Assembly (NCBI GenBank): GCA_902774045.1
Contig: CACYGW010000004.1
Span: 1-64,000, forward strand
Length of the DNA: 64,000 bases
Source: an uncultured Bacteroidia bacterium
GTDB lineage: Bacteria; Bacteroidota; Bacteroidia; Bacteroidales; UBA932
Reading direction: 5' to 3'
A program made the translations under genes and the position numbers. Under the pieces are notes generated by a model. That model saw only the letters and a list, made by a program, of their open reading frames with translations, did not search any database and was not told the DNA's origin. This document shows, in pieces, positions 54,723 to 62,631 of this stretch. Every line of letters starts with the position of its first letter. The stretch's first letter is position 1.

Positions 54723-54820
54723 GAGATGTCTCGACTACGCTCGACATGACAAAAAAAGTTGTTATTCAATCGTCATTCAATTTTGTCATTTCGACCGAAC
54801 GAAGTGAGTGGAGAAATCTC
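54723..54820 (+). repeat. Imperfect inverted repeat of the GTCATTTCGACC type
   Basis: The left arm GAGATGTCTCGACTACG..CGACATGACA (54723-54751) is complementary, with some gaps, to the right arm TGTCATTTCGACC...GTGGAGAAATCTC (54784-54820). Sequences of this kind are scattered between genes in many Bacteroidota genomes. The right arm ends on the stop codon of the adenylation-enzyme gene. Two small hairpins lie nearby: GACTTTC/GAAAGTC at 54643-54659 and GGCGCC/GGCGCC at 54677-54692. I see no gene in 54499-54819. Confidence 0.75.
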
Positions 54821-56127
54821 TATCTCTGATAGAACTTTCTGTCCAGTTTGCCGTTGTAGGTGCGTTTGATTTCGGGAACTTCTTCGTAGAAAAGCGGGAC
54901 TTTGTAGCCTTCAAGGCGCTCTTTTAAAAATGAAGCCAGATCCCGCGCACTGAAACCGGCAGCATCGGCCCCCCATACAACCAAAAGCATCAGGGCCTTG
55001 CCCGTGATGGGATGATCCTTGTCTACGCAGATGCAATCCTTTACCATAGGGTGTGCCATAGCTGCTTCTTCTACCTCCGAGGGGGCGACCTTGAATCCGC
55101 CAACGTTAATTACGTCGCTCTGCCTGCCTGTAAGGTGCAGCATTCCTTCGTCGTCCAGGTATCCCAGGTCCGATGTGAATACCGTTCCTTCCCTAAGGAC
55201 CGCTGCTGTCTGCTCCGGGTCGTTTACATAACCGCTCATAAGAGTGTCGCCCTGGCAGGAGATAAGGCCTTCCGGGGTTATTACTATCCTTGAATGGGGC
55301 ATTGGGCGGCCAAGGCAGCCGCTCTTGCAGCGTCCGTCGTTAAAGTTATAAGTGGCAATTATTCCGGTCTCTGTAGAGGCATAGGTGTTGTAAAGCCTTG
55401 TCCTGGGAAGGAGCTCGCAGAGGCGCAGCATGTCGGGGTGGGGAAGAGGGGCGGCGCCGGATTCTATGAAGTCCAGCCTGTCTGCGTAACTTCCAAGACG
55501 GTCTTTTGACAGTTGCAGAAGCATCCTTATCGTGGCCGGGACAAAGAAGGTGGCCACCTTGGGTGCCGGGTAGTCCAGGGCTTGGAAGAATTTTTCCATA
55601 TCCTTCATTCCATCCAGGATAATCATGGTGGCTCCAAGCATTACAAGGGGGTAAATCTTGGAGAGGCTGCCTATGTGGTTAAGCGGGCCGTTTATTACAA
55701 AGGCCAGGTCGTGGCTGAATCCTTGCCCGTGAATAAGGTTTTCTGCGTCTGCAATTATTGTTTTGTGGCTTATTATTACGCCTTTTGACTTGCCTGTGGT
55801 GCCGGTTGTGAACAGTATGTCTGCCGTGCCCTGCGGCAGGATTGTGCCTTCAAGGCTGGCGGAGATGCTTTTAAGAACTGTATCCGGCGTGTCTTTTTCC
55901 AGGGGCACAGCTACTCCTCCTGCAATGTGAATGGCAAAGTAGGAGACTACGAATTCTATGTCTTGGCTGTTCTTAAGGGTTAGAATCTGCCCTTTGTGCA
56001 GGTGCCTGGAACGCTCTTCTACCCTTTCCCACAGTTCCTTATAACTAAGGGATTTTCCGGCGCAGACAATGGCTGTCTTGCCAGGGTGTTTTTGGGCGCT
56101 AAGGCGCAGATAGTCTTCCAGAATCAT
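54820..56127 (-). CDS. AMP-forming adenylation enzyme (acyl-CoA/ACP ligase type)
   Basis: A 435-residue ANL-superfamily enzyme that activates a carboxylic acid with ATP and passes it to a thiol. Motifs: LFTTGTTGKSKGVIISH (P-loop), LYNTYASTETGII, FTSDLGYLDDEGMLHL, GRQSDVINVGGFKVAPSEVE, and the C-terminal lysine in YNGKLDRKFY. It is shorter than acetyl-CoA synthetases (about 500-650), with a compact N-terminal domain. The tiny carrier-protein gene directly upstream (one-base overlap) suggests loading onto ACP. The substrate is unknown; no condensing or reducing enzyme is near. Confidence 0.9.
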   Translation of the reverse strand: MILEDYLRLSAQKHPGKTAIVCAGKSLSYKELWERVEERSRHLHKGQILTLKNSQDIEFVVSYFAIHIAGGVAVPLEKDTPDTVLKSISASLEGTILPQGTADILFTTGTTGKSKGVIISHKTIIADAENLIHGQGFSHDLAFVINGPLNHIGSLSKIYPLVMLGATMIILDGMKDMEKFFQALDYPAPKVATFFVPATIRMLLQLSKDRLGSYADRLDFIESGAAPLPHPDMLRLCELLPRTRLYNTYASTETGIIATYNFNDGRCKSGCLGRPMPHSRIVITPEGLISCQGDTLMSGYVNDPEQTAAVLREGTVFTSDLGYLDDEGMLHLTGRQSDVINVGGFKVAPSEVEEAAMAHPMVKDCICVDKDHPITGKALMLLVVWGADAAGFSARDLASFLKERLEGYKVPLFYEEVPEIKRTYNGKLDRKFYQR

Positions 56128-56357
56128 TACTTTGTCTTGCTTTCTACCAATGCTGCAAGGCTGGCTATGGAACTTAGGTTTTTGGGAGTGGCATCTGCTG
56201 CTTCCAGAGATATGCCAAACTCCTCTGATAGGACCATCAGGATCGTTGCTACTCCAAGGGAATCAAGTTCTGTGAAAAGGAATTCGGAGTTCAGGTCTAC
56301 AAGAGGGAGGTTCTCTTCCAGTAAAGAACTGATTTTTTGCTGTATTTTGTTTTCCAT
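56127..56357 (-). CDS. Acyl carrier protein
   Basis: A 76-residue carrier protein. The phosphopantetheine serine is in LFTELDSLGVATILM (ELDSL), followed by a typical helix (LSEEFGISLEAADATPKNLS). It is too divergent to be the housekeeping ACP of fatty acid synthesis. It is co-transcribed with the adenylation enzyme (stop and start share one base), so it is probably that enzyme's dedicated acceptor. It is divergent from the rubrerythrin gene across 92 nt. Confidence 0.92.
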   Translation of the reverse strand: MENKIQQKISSLLEENLPLVDLNSEFLFTELDSLGVATILMVLSEEFGISLEAADATPKNLSSIASLAALVESKTK

Positions 56358-56449
56358 GCTTCAAATCTACTTTCTGCACTTGCAAAAATAAATAATTTTC
56401 CGTACCATTGTATAATCAATGAAATCTTTCACCATCAAAATTATTAAAT

Positions 56450-57004
56450 ATGAAAAAGAAATTCAGATGTTTGGTTTGCGGTTACGTTTATGAGGGCGAA
56501 AATCCCCCGGAGCGCTGTCCTCAGTGCCATGTTACCGCAGAAAAATTTGTAGAGATAAAAGAAGATGAGGGTAAGCCTCAGTGGGCTTGCGAGCATCATA
56601 TCGGAGACGGTAAGGTGGAGGACCAGGAGGTTCTTCAGGGGCTTCGCGACCACTTTAACGGAGAGTGCTCAGAGGTTGGTATGTATCTGGCTATGTCCCG
56701 TCAGGCAGAGCGTGAGGGCTATCCGGAGATTGCAGAGGCCTTTAAGCGCTATGCTTTTGAGGAGGCAGATCATGCTTCCAAGTTTGCAGAGCTTCTTGGA
56801 GAGTGCGTATGGGATACCAAGACTAATCTGGAGAAGCGTTATCAGGCAGAGGCCGGCGCTTGCGAGGGTAAACTTGCCATTGCTTCCCGTGCCAAGGCTC
56901 TTGGCTATGACGCTATTCACGATACAGTTCACGAGATGGCCAAGGACGAGGCTCGTCACGGCGCCGGCTTCTACGGACTGCTTCAGAGGTATTTCAAGAA
57001 GTAA
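56450..57004 (+). CDS. Reverse rubrerythrin (N-terminal rubredoxin, diiron four-helix domain)
   Basis: A 184-residue iron protein that reduces hydrogen peroxide in anaerobes. The rubredoxin domain comes first ([12 protein letters not shown] and [14 protein letters not shown], a CxxC pair each side), opposite to classical rubrerythrin. The diiron domain follows with [30 protein letters not shown] and [12 protein letters not shown] supplying Glu/His ligands. It supports an anaerobic lifestyle with oxidative-stress defence. A strong terminator follows at 57023-57052. Confidence 0.93.
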   Translation: MKKKFRCLVCGYVYEGENPPERCPQCHVTAEKFVEIKEDEGKPQWACEHHIGDGKVEDQEVLQGLRDHFNGECSEVGMYLAMSRQAEREGYPEIAEAFKRYAFEEADHASKFAELLGECVWDTKTNLEKRYQAEAGACEGKLAIASRAKALGYDAIHDTVHEMAKDEARHGAGFYGLLQRYFKK

Positions 57005-57022
57005 GATATCCTTTATAACATT

Positions 57023-57052
57023 AAAGACGGGCCGGAGGGCTCGTCTTTTTTT
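57023..57052 (+). terminator. Intrinsic terminator after the rubrerythrin gene
   Basis: AAAGACGGGCC pairs with GGCTCGTCTTT (one G-U) around a GGAG loop and runs into eight T's. It begins 18 nt after the stop codon. Confidence 0.9.
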
Positions 57053-57067
57053 GTAGAAAAGTGGATT

Positions 57068-57110
57068 GCAGGATTCCCCGGCGCGACGGGGCCGCACCGG
57101 GCTATCCTGC
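57068..57110. repeat. Nested inverted repeat
   Basis: GCAGGAT (57068-57074) pairs with ATCCTGC (57104-57110). Inside, CCCCG (57076-57080) pairs with CGGGG (57087-57091). It is very GC-rich and lies between the rubrerythrin terminator and the larger junction structure. Role unknown. Confidence 0.6.
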
Positions 57111-57136
57111 GGGCGGCGGTAGATACTGCTCAAGAG

Positions 57137-57257
57137 TCAATCACAGCGGCAAGCTTTGCTTGCCGTGCTTAACGTAAGAAAAGCCTTTACAAACGCGAGC
57201 GTTTGAAGGCTTTTCATTACGTTAAGAGGGTGCACTGGGTGCACCATCTGTGATTGA
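57137..57257. other. Four-way-junction palindromic element next to tRNA-Arg
   Basis: An outer stem TCAATCACAG (57137-57146) / CTGTGATTGA (57248-57257) encloses three hairpins with only two-base joints. Hairpin A is CGGCAAGC-TTT-GCTTGCCG (57147-57165). Hairpin B is long: CTTAACGTAA (57168-57177) / TTACGTTAAG (57217-57226), continued by AAAAGCCTT/AAGGCTTTT and AAACGC/GCGTTT. Hairpin C is GGTGCAC-TGG-GTGCACC (57229-57245). It ends 4 nt from the encoded CCA of the tRNA, on that tRNA's downstream side. It could be a structured RNA, a tRNA-operon terminator or processing signal, or a palindromic mobile element. Confidence 0.8.
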
Positions 57258-57261
57258 GTCT

Positions 57262-57338
57262 TGGTGACGCCTGCAGGATTCAAACCTGCGACCTTTTGAT
57301 CCGTAGTCAAATGCTCTATTCAGCTGAGCTAAGGCGCC
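57262..57338 (-). tRNA. tRNA-Arg (anticodon ACG)
   Basis: Read on the minus strand: acceptor GGCGCCT pairs with AGGCGTC (one G-U); D-arm GCTC..GAGC; anticodon stem TTTGA/TCAAA with loop CTACGGA, so anticodon ACG; T-arm GCAGG-TTTGAAT-CCTGC; discriminator A and encoded CCA. It lies just upstream of rplS on the opposite side of the junction element. Confidence 0.96.
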
Positions 57339-57362
57339 GTTTTGGGCTGTTGGCCCTTGGTA

Positions 57363-57746
57363 TTATTCTGTAACTTCCTTGGGGGTTGCTACGAACTTCT
57401 TCTCCTGAATTCTTGCCTTCTTACCAGACAGGTTGCGGAGGTAGAAGATTCTTGCCCTGCGGACTTTACCAACCTTGTTAACCTCGATACTCTCGATAGC
57501 GGGGGAGTGATAAGGGAAAATTCTCTCTACACCAATGCCGCTGGAGACTTTGCGAACGGTAAAGGTTCTTGTAAAAGGAGTTGCTCCTGAAATCTGGATT
57601 ACTACACCTCTGAATTTCTGAAGTCTCTCTTTATCTCCCTCTTTAATCTTAAGGGTAACGGTGATGGTGTCACCGGCCTTGAACTGAGGGAATTCAGCAA
57701 CTTTCTCATTCTGGAAAGACTGCTCCACTAAATTTATCAAATCCAT
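57363..57746 (-). CDS. rplS: 50S ribosomal protein L19
   Basis: A 127-residue ribosomal protein at the 30S-50S interface. Typical L19 segments are FKAGDTITVTLKIKEGDKER, FRGVVIQISG, FTVRKVSSGIGVERIFPYHS and KVGKVRRARIFYLR. It has its own full-consensus promoter at 57814-57844. The tRNA-Arg gene lies 24 nt beyond its stop on the same strand. Confidence 0.97.
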   Translation of the reverse strand: MDLINLVEQSFQNEKVAEFPQFKAGDTITVTLKIKEGDKERLQKFRGVVIQISGATPFTRTFTVRKVSSGIGVERIFPYHSPAIESIEVNKVGKVRRARIFYLRNLSGKKARIQEKKFVATPKEVTE

Positions 57747-57813
57747 AATCTAGATATTACTTACTTAGCGCAACGTTACGTGGGGTAAGAGGTTGCTTTG
57801 TTTTTCGGGACTG

Positions 57814-57844
57814 CAAATGTAGGAATAAATTTGCTATCTGCAAA
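57814..57844 (-). promoter_or_regulatory. Promoter of rplS
   Basis: On the minus strand TTTG (57844-57841), a 19-nt gap and TACATTTG (57821-57814) match the Bacteroidota consensus exactly. The start codon is 67 nt downstream, so the leader is about 60 nt, long enough for regulation. Confidence 0.85.
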
Positions 57845-57860
57845 CTTTTTTATTCAAAAA

Positions 57861-59048
57861 TCAGAAATTTGTCTTCATTTTCTCAAAGAGTTCACGGTCG
57901 TCCCTGTTAGGGTTGGGTGTGAAGGAGTCGCTGCCACGCATTTCTTCCAGAGCTTGTTTCTCGCTCTTGGAAAGTTTGCGGGGAATCCATACCAGGAATT
58001 TTACATAAAGGTCTCCGTTACCGCTTCCGGTGTAATTCCTTAGGCCGGGAAGTCCGTGCCCCTTAAGCCTTGCAATTGTGCCGGACTGGGTTCCGGGCTC
58101 TACGTTAACCTTAAAGGAAGTATCCAGCCCCGGGATTGTTACCTCGCAACCCAGCATTGCGTCCGTTACGGAAAGGGTGTGGGTGTAGAAGAGATCTTTG
58201 CCGTCGCGCAGGAAGTATTTGTGCGGGATTTCTTCTACCAGTACAAGAAGGTCTGCCTTCTGCCCGCCCCACTGGCCGGTATGGCCGGCGCCCTGTACGG
58301 TGAGCTGCATTCCGTTCTCTACTCCTGCCGGTATGTTAACTTTTACAGATACTCTCTTGCGTACTATTCCCGTTCCTCCGCAGTTGCGGCAAGGATTCTT
58401 TATAACCCTGCCGGTACCATTACAATGCGAACAGGTTGTCTGAACTGGGATTGTGCCAAAGAAACTCTGCCTCTTTATGGTTTCTACTCCGGTGCCGTTG
58501 CAATGAGGACATTTCTGAATGTCGGAAGCCTCCTTGGCCCCCTTTCCGGCGCAGTCCGGACAGGGCTCGTAACGCTCTATGCTTACTTCTTTCTCTACGC
58601 CCTTTGCAATCTCTTCAAGCGTGAGTCGTACGCGGGTGCGGATATCCCTTCCCCTGTAAACCTTCTCCCTTGAGCCTGAAGAACTGCGGCCGCCACCTCC
58701 GAACATACTGTTAATAAAGTCCCCGAAGCCACCGAAGCCACCGCCGAAGGCACCCCCGAACAGGTCTTCAAAATTGATGTTGGAAAAATCTGCGCCAGCC
58801 GTTCCGTCAAAGGCGGAATGCCCGAACTTGTCGTACTTGGCCTTCTTGTCAGGGTCGCTTAGCACAGAATAAGCCTCAGAAGCCTCCTTGAACTTTTCTT
58901 CGGCCTCCTTCTTCTTTTCTTCCGTATCGTTTACGTGCTTGTAGGGATGCCACTCAAGAGTAATTTTCTTGTAGGCAGCCTTAATCTCATCGGCCGATGC
59001 ATTTCGGCTCACGCCAAGCACTTCGTAGTAATCTCTTTTGTTTGCCAT
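57861..59048 (-). CDS. dnaJ: Chaperone DnaJ, with HPY in place of the HPD motif
   Basis: A 395-residue full DnaJ: J domain (1-70), Gly/Phe region ([15 protein letters not shown]), four zinc repeats ([32 protein letters not shown]) and the C-terminal client-binding domains. DnaJ stimulates DnaK ATPase through the invariant His-Pro-Asp of the J domain. Here that tripeptide is His34-Pro35-Tyr36 ([10 protein letters not shown]); codon TAC at 58943-58941 differs from GAC by one base. If real, coupling to DnaK should be lost. The gene follows grpE by 11 nt in the same transcript. Confidence 0.96.
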   Translation of the reverse strand: MANKRDYYEVLGVSRNASADEIKAAYKKITLEWHPYKHVNDTEEKKKEAEEKFKEASEAYSVLSDPDKKAKYDKFGHSAFDGTAGADFSNINFEDLFGGAFGGGFGGFGDFINSMFGGGGRSSSGSREKVYRGRDIRTRVRLTLEEIAKGVEKEVSIERYEPCPDCAGKGAKEASDIQKCPHCNGTGVETIKRQSFFGTIPVQTTCSHCNGTGRVIKNPCRNCGGTGIVRKRVSVKVNIPAGVENGMQLTVQGAGHTGQWGGQKADLLVLVEEIPHKYFLRDGKDLFYTHTLSVTDAMLGCEVTIPGLDTSFKVNVEPGTQSGTIARLKGHGLPGLRNYTGSGNGDLYVKFLVWIPRKLSKSEKQALEEMRGSDSFTPNPNRDDRELFEKMKTNF

Positions 59049-59059
59049 AGGCTTAGTCT

Positions 59060-59578
59060 TTATTGCCCCACTACAACTTTGGCATAACGGAGTATCTTGC
59101 CGTCAAGAGTGTATCCGGTCTGGATAACATCGTAGACAAGACCTTTCTTCTCTTCTTCCGCAACGGGAATCATAGCCTCTGCCTCGTGAAAATCGGTGTC
59201 GAACTTCTGCCCCAAAGCCTCTATCTTCTCCAGGCCGCGGGTTTTAAGATAGGCAAAAAGCTTGTCGTAGATAAGACGGGTGCCTTCCTTGGCAGCCTCG
59301 TCGGCCGATCCTTTAAGCAACTGAAGGGCCCGCTCGCAGTCGTCAAGCACGGGAAGAAGCCCCTTAATGGTATCTGCTCCTGCGCTTTTTACCAAATCTT
59401 CGCGCTCTTCTTTTGTCCTCTGGCGGTATGTCATGAACTCCGCCAATATCTTAAGATAGTCGTTTTTTTCTTTGGCTATTTCTTCCTTGGCCTTTTCCAG
59501 CTCTTCCTCAAGGGCTTTAATCCTGTCATTCTCCACTTTGCCGGCCTCCTGGGCCTTAGTCTTTTTTTCCTTTGCCAT
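59060..59578 (-). CDS. grpE: Nucleotide exchange factor GrpE
   Basis: A 172-residue GrpE, which releases ADP from DnaK. A charged coiled coil ([20 protein letters not shown]) leads to the conserved [20 protein letters not shown], then the beta domain (LEALGQKFD-like [20 protein letters not shown] and [20 protein letters not shown]). I chose ATG at 59578 ([10 protein letters not shown]); an in-frame start 45 bp upstream would add residues that do not look conserved. A palindrome lies about 55 nt upstream. Confidence 0.95.
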   Translation of the reverse strand: MAKEKKTKAQEAGKVENDRIKALEEELEKAKEEIAKEKNDYLKILAEFMTYRQRTKEEREDLVKSAGADTIKGLLPVLDDCERALQLLKGSADEAAKEGTRLIYDKLFAYLKTRGLEKIEALGQKFDTDFHEAEAMIPVAEEEKKGLVYDVIQTGYTLDGKILRYAKVVVGQ

Positions 59579-59615
59579 AATTATACGAATTTCGTTGGCT
59601 TGTGCCTTCAAATAA

Positions 59616-59649
59616 TCTGCCAAGCCAAAATGTCTGCCATATTGGCAGA
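59616..59649 (-). promoter_or_regulatory. Palindrome TCTGCCA-N3-TGGCAGA plus extra half-site upstream of grpE-dnaJ
   Basis: A perfect 7+3+7 palindrome at 59633-59649 is joined by a third copy of TCTGCCA at 59616-59622, 10 nt away. It stands 55 nt upstream of grpE and 17 nt from the gpsA stop, in the only spacer of the heat-shock operon. It is unlike CIRCE. It may be the binding site of a heat-shock regulator. Confidence 0.6.
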
Positions 59650-59665
59650 ATATTATGATTCGGGC

Positions 59666-60718
59666 TTATACTTCCGAGTAAGTGAAGTCCTTCCAGGGCA
59701 GCTGAGAAACCTGACCCTGCGTAAGCACTTTATCTACGAACAGCAGCATAGGGAAGTCCTCTTTTCTGAGCTGTCCCTTTGCCACTTTGGTCTTCACGGC
59801 TTTTGCCAGACGCTCTATTATTACCACCGACTCCAATGTCATTCCGCTAAGAATCTTGGTGGCTTCCTCCAGACTCTTACCCTCTCCGAGCAGAATGCCC
59901 AGTTTACGGGTACGGGCCCCGGTTACGGTAACATATAAATCTCCAAGACCTATGAGTATGCTCTCCTGGCAAGCACCTTCTTCCTTAAGATAGGTAACCA
60001 TTTCCTTTGCGGCCTGGTAGTAGGCGGCAGCCTGGCAGTTACAGTGGGTATGCTCAGGGTCAGGATCGTTTTTGGAAGAATAACCTATAACCATCGACAC
60101 CCCAAGTGCATAGGCATTTTTTATTGCTACGGCGCTCTCCAGTCCGTGAACATCGTGGGTGAGCGAGATATGGAAAGTATCGGTCTCAAGAGAAGATTTA
60201 ATCATCTTCATAATATCCGCATCGCGGCCGCATACTGCCACGTGGGTATGCTCTCCGCGCCTTATCTCCTGGGCTGTGCCGGGGCCGCCGATAGCATAAA
60301 TGTCCCTTTTGATTCCCTTTGCCTCCAGTGCGCGCTCCCAATACTCCGGATAGGAGATAAGGGAACCATCGTCCAGCCCCACAAGACCCTTGGCTGCGGA
60401 TACAATGGGAACTGAGGTGTCCATAACGGATAAAATCTCCTCAAGGAACCAATCAACCCCAAAGGAAGAAATGGCCCCTATCACGTAGTCTGCACCCTCG
60501 CAGGCCTGCCGCCAGCCATCGCTGTAGGCAAAACTAACGTTCTGCGGGAAAACTTCCTCTATTCGCGGATGCCTTCCTGCATTGACGATGCAACTGTCAA
60601 TGATTTCTTTGTCCTGAGGTGTACCTACCGCCGTCACCTTGTTTCCTGCCTTTGCAGCTATCAACGCCAGCGCCGAACCCATCTGCCCAAGGCCTATTAT
60701 GGTGATGTTTTTACCCAT
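59666..60718 (-). CDS. gpsA: Glycerol-3-phosphate dehydrogenase [NAD(P)+]
   Basis: A 350-residue enzyme reducing dihydroxyacetone phosphate to sn-glycerol-3-phosphate for phospholipids. The NAD site is ITIIGLGQMGSALALIAAKA; VSAAKGLVG and GGPGTAQEI follow; the catalytic lysine is in ESAVAIKNAYALGVSMVIGY. The fold and order are GpsA, with a few family deviations (GPGTAQE for GPSFAxE). A -7 box TATCTTTG (60745-60738) lies 20 nt before the start. Confidence 0.93.
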   Translation of the reverse strand: MGKNITIIGLGQMGSALALIAAKAGNKVTAVGTPQDKEIIDSCIVNAGRHPRIEEVFPQNVSFAYSDGWRQACEGADYVIGAISSFGVDWFLEEILSVMDTSVPIVSAAKGLVGLDDGSLISYPEYWERALEAKGIKRDIYAIGGPGTAQEIRRGEHTHVAVCGRDADIMKMIKSSLETDTFHISLTHDVHGLESAVAIKNAYALGVSMVIGYSSKNDPDPEHTHCNCQAAAYYQAAKEMVTYLKEEGACQESILIGLGDLYVTVTGARTRKLGILLGEGKSLEEATKILSGMTLESVVIIERLAKAVKTKVAKGQLRKEDFPMLLFVDKVLTQGQVSQLPWKDFTYSEV

Positions 60719-60737
60719 TTTCTCTCTATTATTGCCA

Positions 60738-60764
60738 CAAAGATAAGAATAATTCGTAAGTTTG
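60738..60764. promoter_or_regulatory. Back-to-back -7 boxes of gpsA and the phosphoesterase/GDPD-like gene
   Basis: On the minus strand TATCTTTG (60745-60738) serves gpsA. On the plus strand TAAGTTTG (60757-60764) ends only 4 nt before the ATG at 60769, so transcription would begin at or next to the start codon. A TTG at 60732-60734 gives a 22-nt spacing for the plus-strand -33. Confidence 0.55.
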
Positions 60765-60768
60765 TACG

Positions 60769-62631
60769 ATGAAAAGACTAATTACTTCCATTTACATATT
60801 GATATCCCTGTCTTTCTCTCTCTTTTCCAGGGAGGTCGAAGGCCGGGTTCACTGCGGAGGTTTGCTTTTGCAAGGAGTCATAGTCTCCGACGGCACCTCC
60901 TTCACTCTTACAAAGGCCGACGGCACATTTAAACTGAATTTAGAAGGAGATTATATTCACATTGTCACCCCTTCGGGGTTTATTTGCCGGACCGATGATG
61001 CCTTTCCCCCCTTCTGGCAGCTCACGGAAGGCCGCCGATGGTTTGATTTTGACCTTACGGCAATGTCCAGGAACAAGGATTTTTCCCTTCTGGCCCTGAC
61101 CGCTCCGCAAGTTTCAGATGCCGATGACTTTGCGGCTTATAAGGAGAAGATTTTGCCGGACCTGGTGTACCAGGCAGTATCGGCCAGGATCAAAGGCCTT
61201 ACGGCCGGGGTGATTATTGGCGATGTCACTGCTAAATCGGCAAACCAGATAGATAGGTTCAAATCATCCCTGAGGGCTGTTAAAATCCCATTCTACCCTG
61301 TGGCCTCCAACTCCTGGTGCGGCCCCGGGGAGTACGCTTTTTTCCTTAGGGACGCTCTGATAGTTTCCCTGGGTTCCGGAGATTCTGCTACAAGGGCCGT
61401 CTACCTTGAAAAACTCCTTAGATACATAGGCCCGGACACCCGGATCTTCGTGGCCGTTACTTTCCCGGCCGATTCTGCCCTCACGGCTGCTCTGGATGGG
61501 CGCAAGGCCGATATCATCTGCCCCGGAGTTATCCCTCACGGCACAGTGGAACTTGCACCCGGAGTGCTTCAGCACCCAATTGGCAATATTACTCTCTGCC
61601 CTCCCTTCCCAGCCGGATACAAAATATTCTCTTACTTTGGAGGAAGCCTTTCCTGGAACTACCACAGCCTTTACGGGGAGGATGATTTCCCCGTTTACGC
61701 AGTGCCTCCCGGAGCGGATTCCGTCCATCCCAACAGTCCGGTCATTAAGGCTATCGATTTTGATTTTGCCGGCAAGGCTGTCTGGAGCGAGGACGGCATC
61801 CTAAGGGGAGAACTTCAGAAAGAAAATGACTGCTTTACGGCTCCCGCCGGAAGGTACTCTACAGAAGTGGAGGTAACCATAACTAACCGCTTTGGAAAGG
61901 GAAAGACGCTTACGGTGCCACTGGGAGCCCTTCCGGACATCCAGGCCCGCCTTGTCTTCAGGGACAAGACCCTTGCAACCTTCAATAAGGAAGTGCTGGA
62001 TGCAGTAAGGCGCGGAGCCAACAGCCTTGAGGCGGAACTTCAGCTTTCTTCCGGAGGCGCGGTAATGATTTGCCGGGACGTTTATCCAAAGTATAACTCC
62101 GAGCCCGGAGGCTACCCAGTGCGGGACCTTGTTGCTATGGTAGAGGAGTTTACCGCTTCCGAGGGTTTTTCGCCGCGCAGGTTTACCTTTGCCCTAAACA
62201 GCGGCTCCGGAGCTGGAGAGGGGAGCACCTGGCCGGACTACAGGGAGTTTGCAGACAAGGCCCTTGCAGAACTGCTTTCCTTTAATCTTGGAGACCGCCT
62301 TGTAATAGAGAGCTTCGACGACCGTATCCTGAACTACATCCACCAAAACTACCCTCAGGTAGAATTATGTTACCTTGTAGATACCGAGTGCGGGCTGTAT
62401 CAGGATTATATGTCCCTTCTTAACTTCAGGCCCCGGTGGATTGGCTACCAATACGAGATGCTTACCGACTATCTTCTCTCCCGCGCCCGCAGCGAGGGTA
62501 TGAGGGTGGCCGTCTGGGATATAAACACCCCGCTTTTCTTCCCTTCGCTTGTAGAAAAGGGGGTTGATTCAATCATTACCGATGCCGCAGTGCCGGCCCT
62601 GGAACTTATAAGAGAAAAATATGCATACTAG
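60769..62631 (+). CDS. Secreted degenerate metallophosphoesterase fused to GDPD-like domain
   Basis: A 620-residue protein with signal peptide (MKRLITSIYILISLSFSLFS). Residues 20-75 match the carboxypeptidase-like N-domain of calcineurin-type phosphoesterases (VEGRVHCGGLLLQGVIVSDG). The phosphoesterase core follows but its metal motifs are lost (ALTAPQ for TDPQ, ASNSW for GNHD), then its C-terminal beta domain. From about 400 a GDPD-type barrel appears (GANSLEAELQLSSGGAVMIC, FNLGDRLVIESFDD, MRVAVWDINTP, GVDSIITD). The expected His-Asp after the second strand is Cys-Arg-Asp. Both enzyme sites look inactive. It is divergent from gpsA and overlaps mazG by 11 bp. Confidence 0.75.
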   Translation: MKRLITSIYILISLSFSLFSREVEGRVHCGGLLLQGVIVSDGTSFTLTKADGTFKLNLEGDYIHIVTPSGFICRTDDAFPPFWQLTEGRRWFDFDLTAMSRNKDFSLLALTAPQVSDADDFAAYKEKILPDLVYQAVSARIKGLTAGVIIGDVTAKSANQIDRFKSSLRAVKIPFYPVASNSWCGPGEYAFFLRDALIVSLGSGDSATRAVYLEKLLRYIGPDTRIFVAVTFPADSALTAALDGRKADIICPGVIPHGTVELAPGVLQHPIGNITLCPPFPAGYKIFSYFGGSLSWNYHSLYGEDDFPVYAVPPGADSVHPNSPVIKAIDFDFAGKAVWSEDGILRGELQKENDCFTAPAGRYSTEVEVTITNRFGKGKTLTVPLGALPDIQARLVFRDKTLATFNKEVLDAVRRGANSLEAELQLSSGGAVMICRDVYPKYNSEPGGYPVRDLVAMVEEFTASEGFSPRRFTFALNSGSGAGEGSTWPDYREFADKALAELLSFNLGDRLVIESFDDRILNYIHQNYPQVELCYLVDTECGLYQDYMSLLNFRPRWIGYQYEMLTDYLLSRARSEGMRVAVWDINTPLFFPSLVEKGVDSIITDAAVPALELIREKYAY

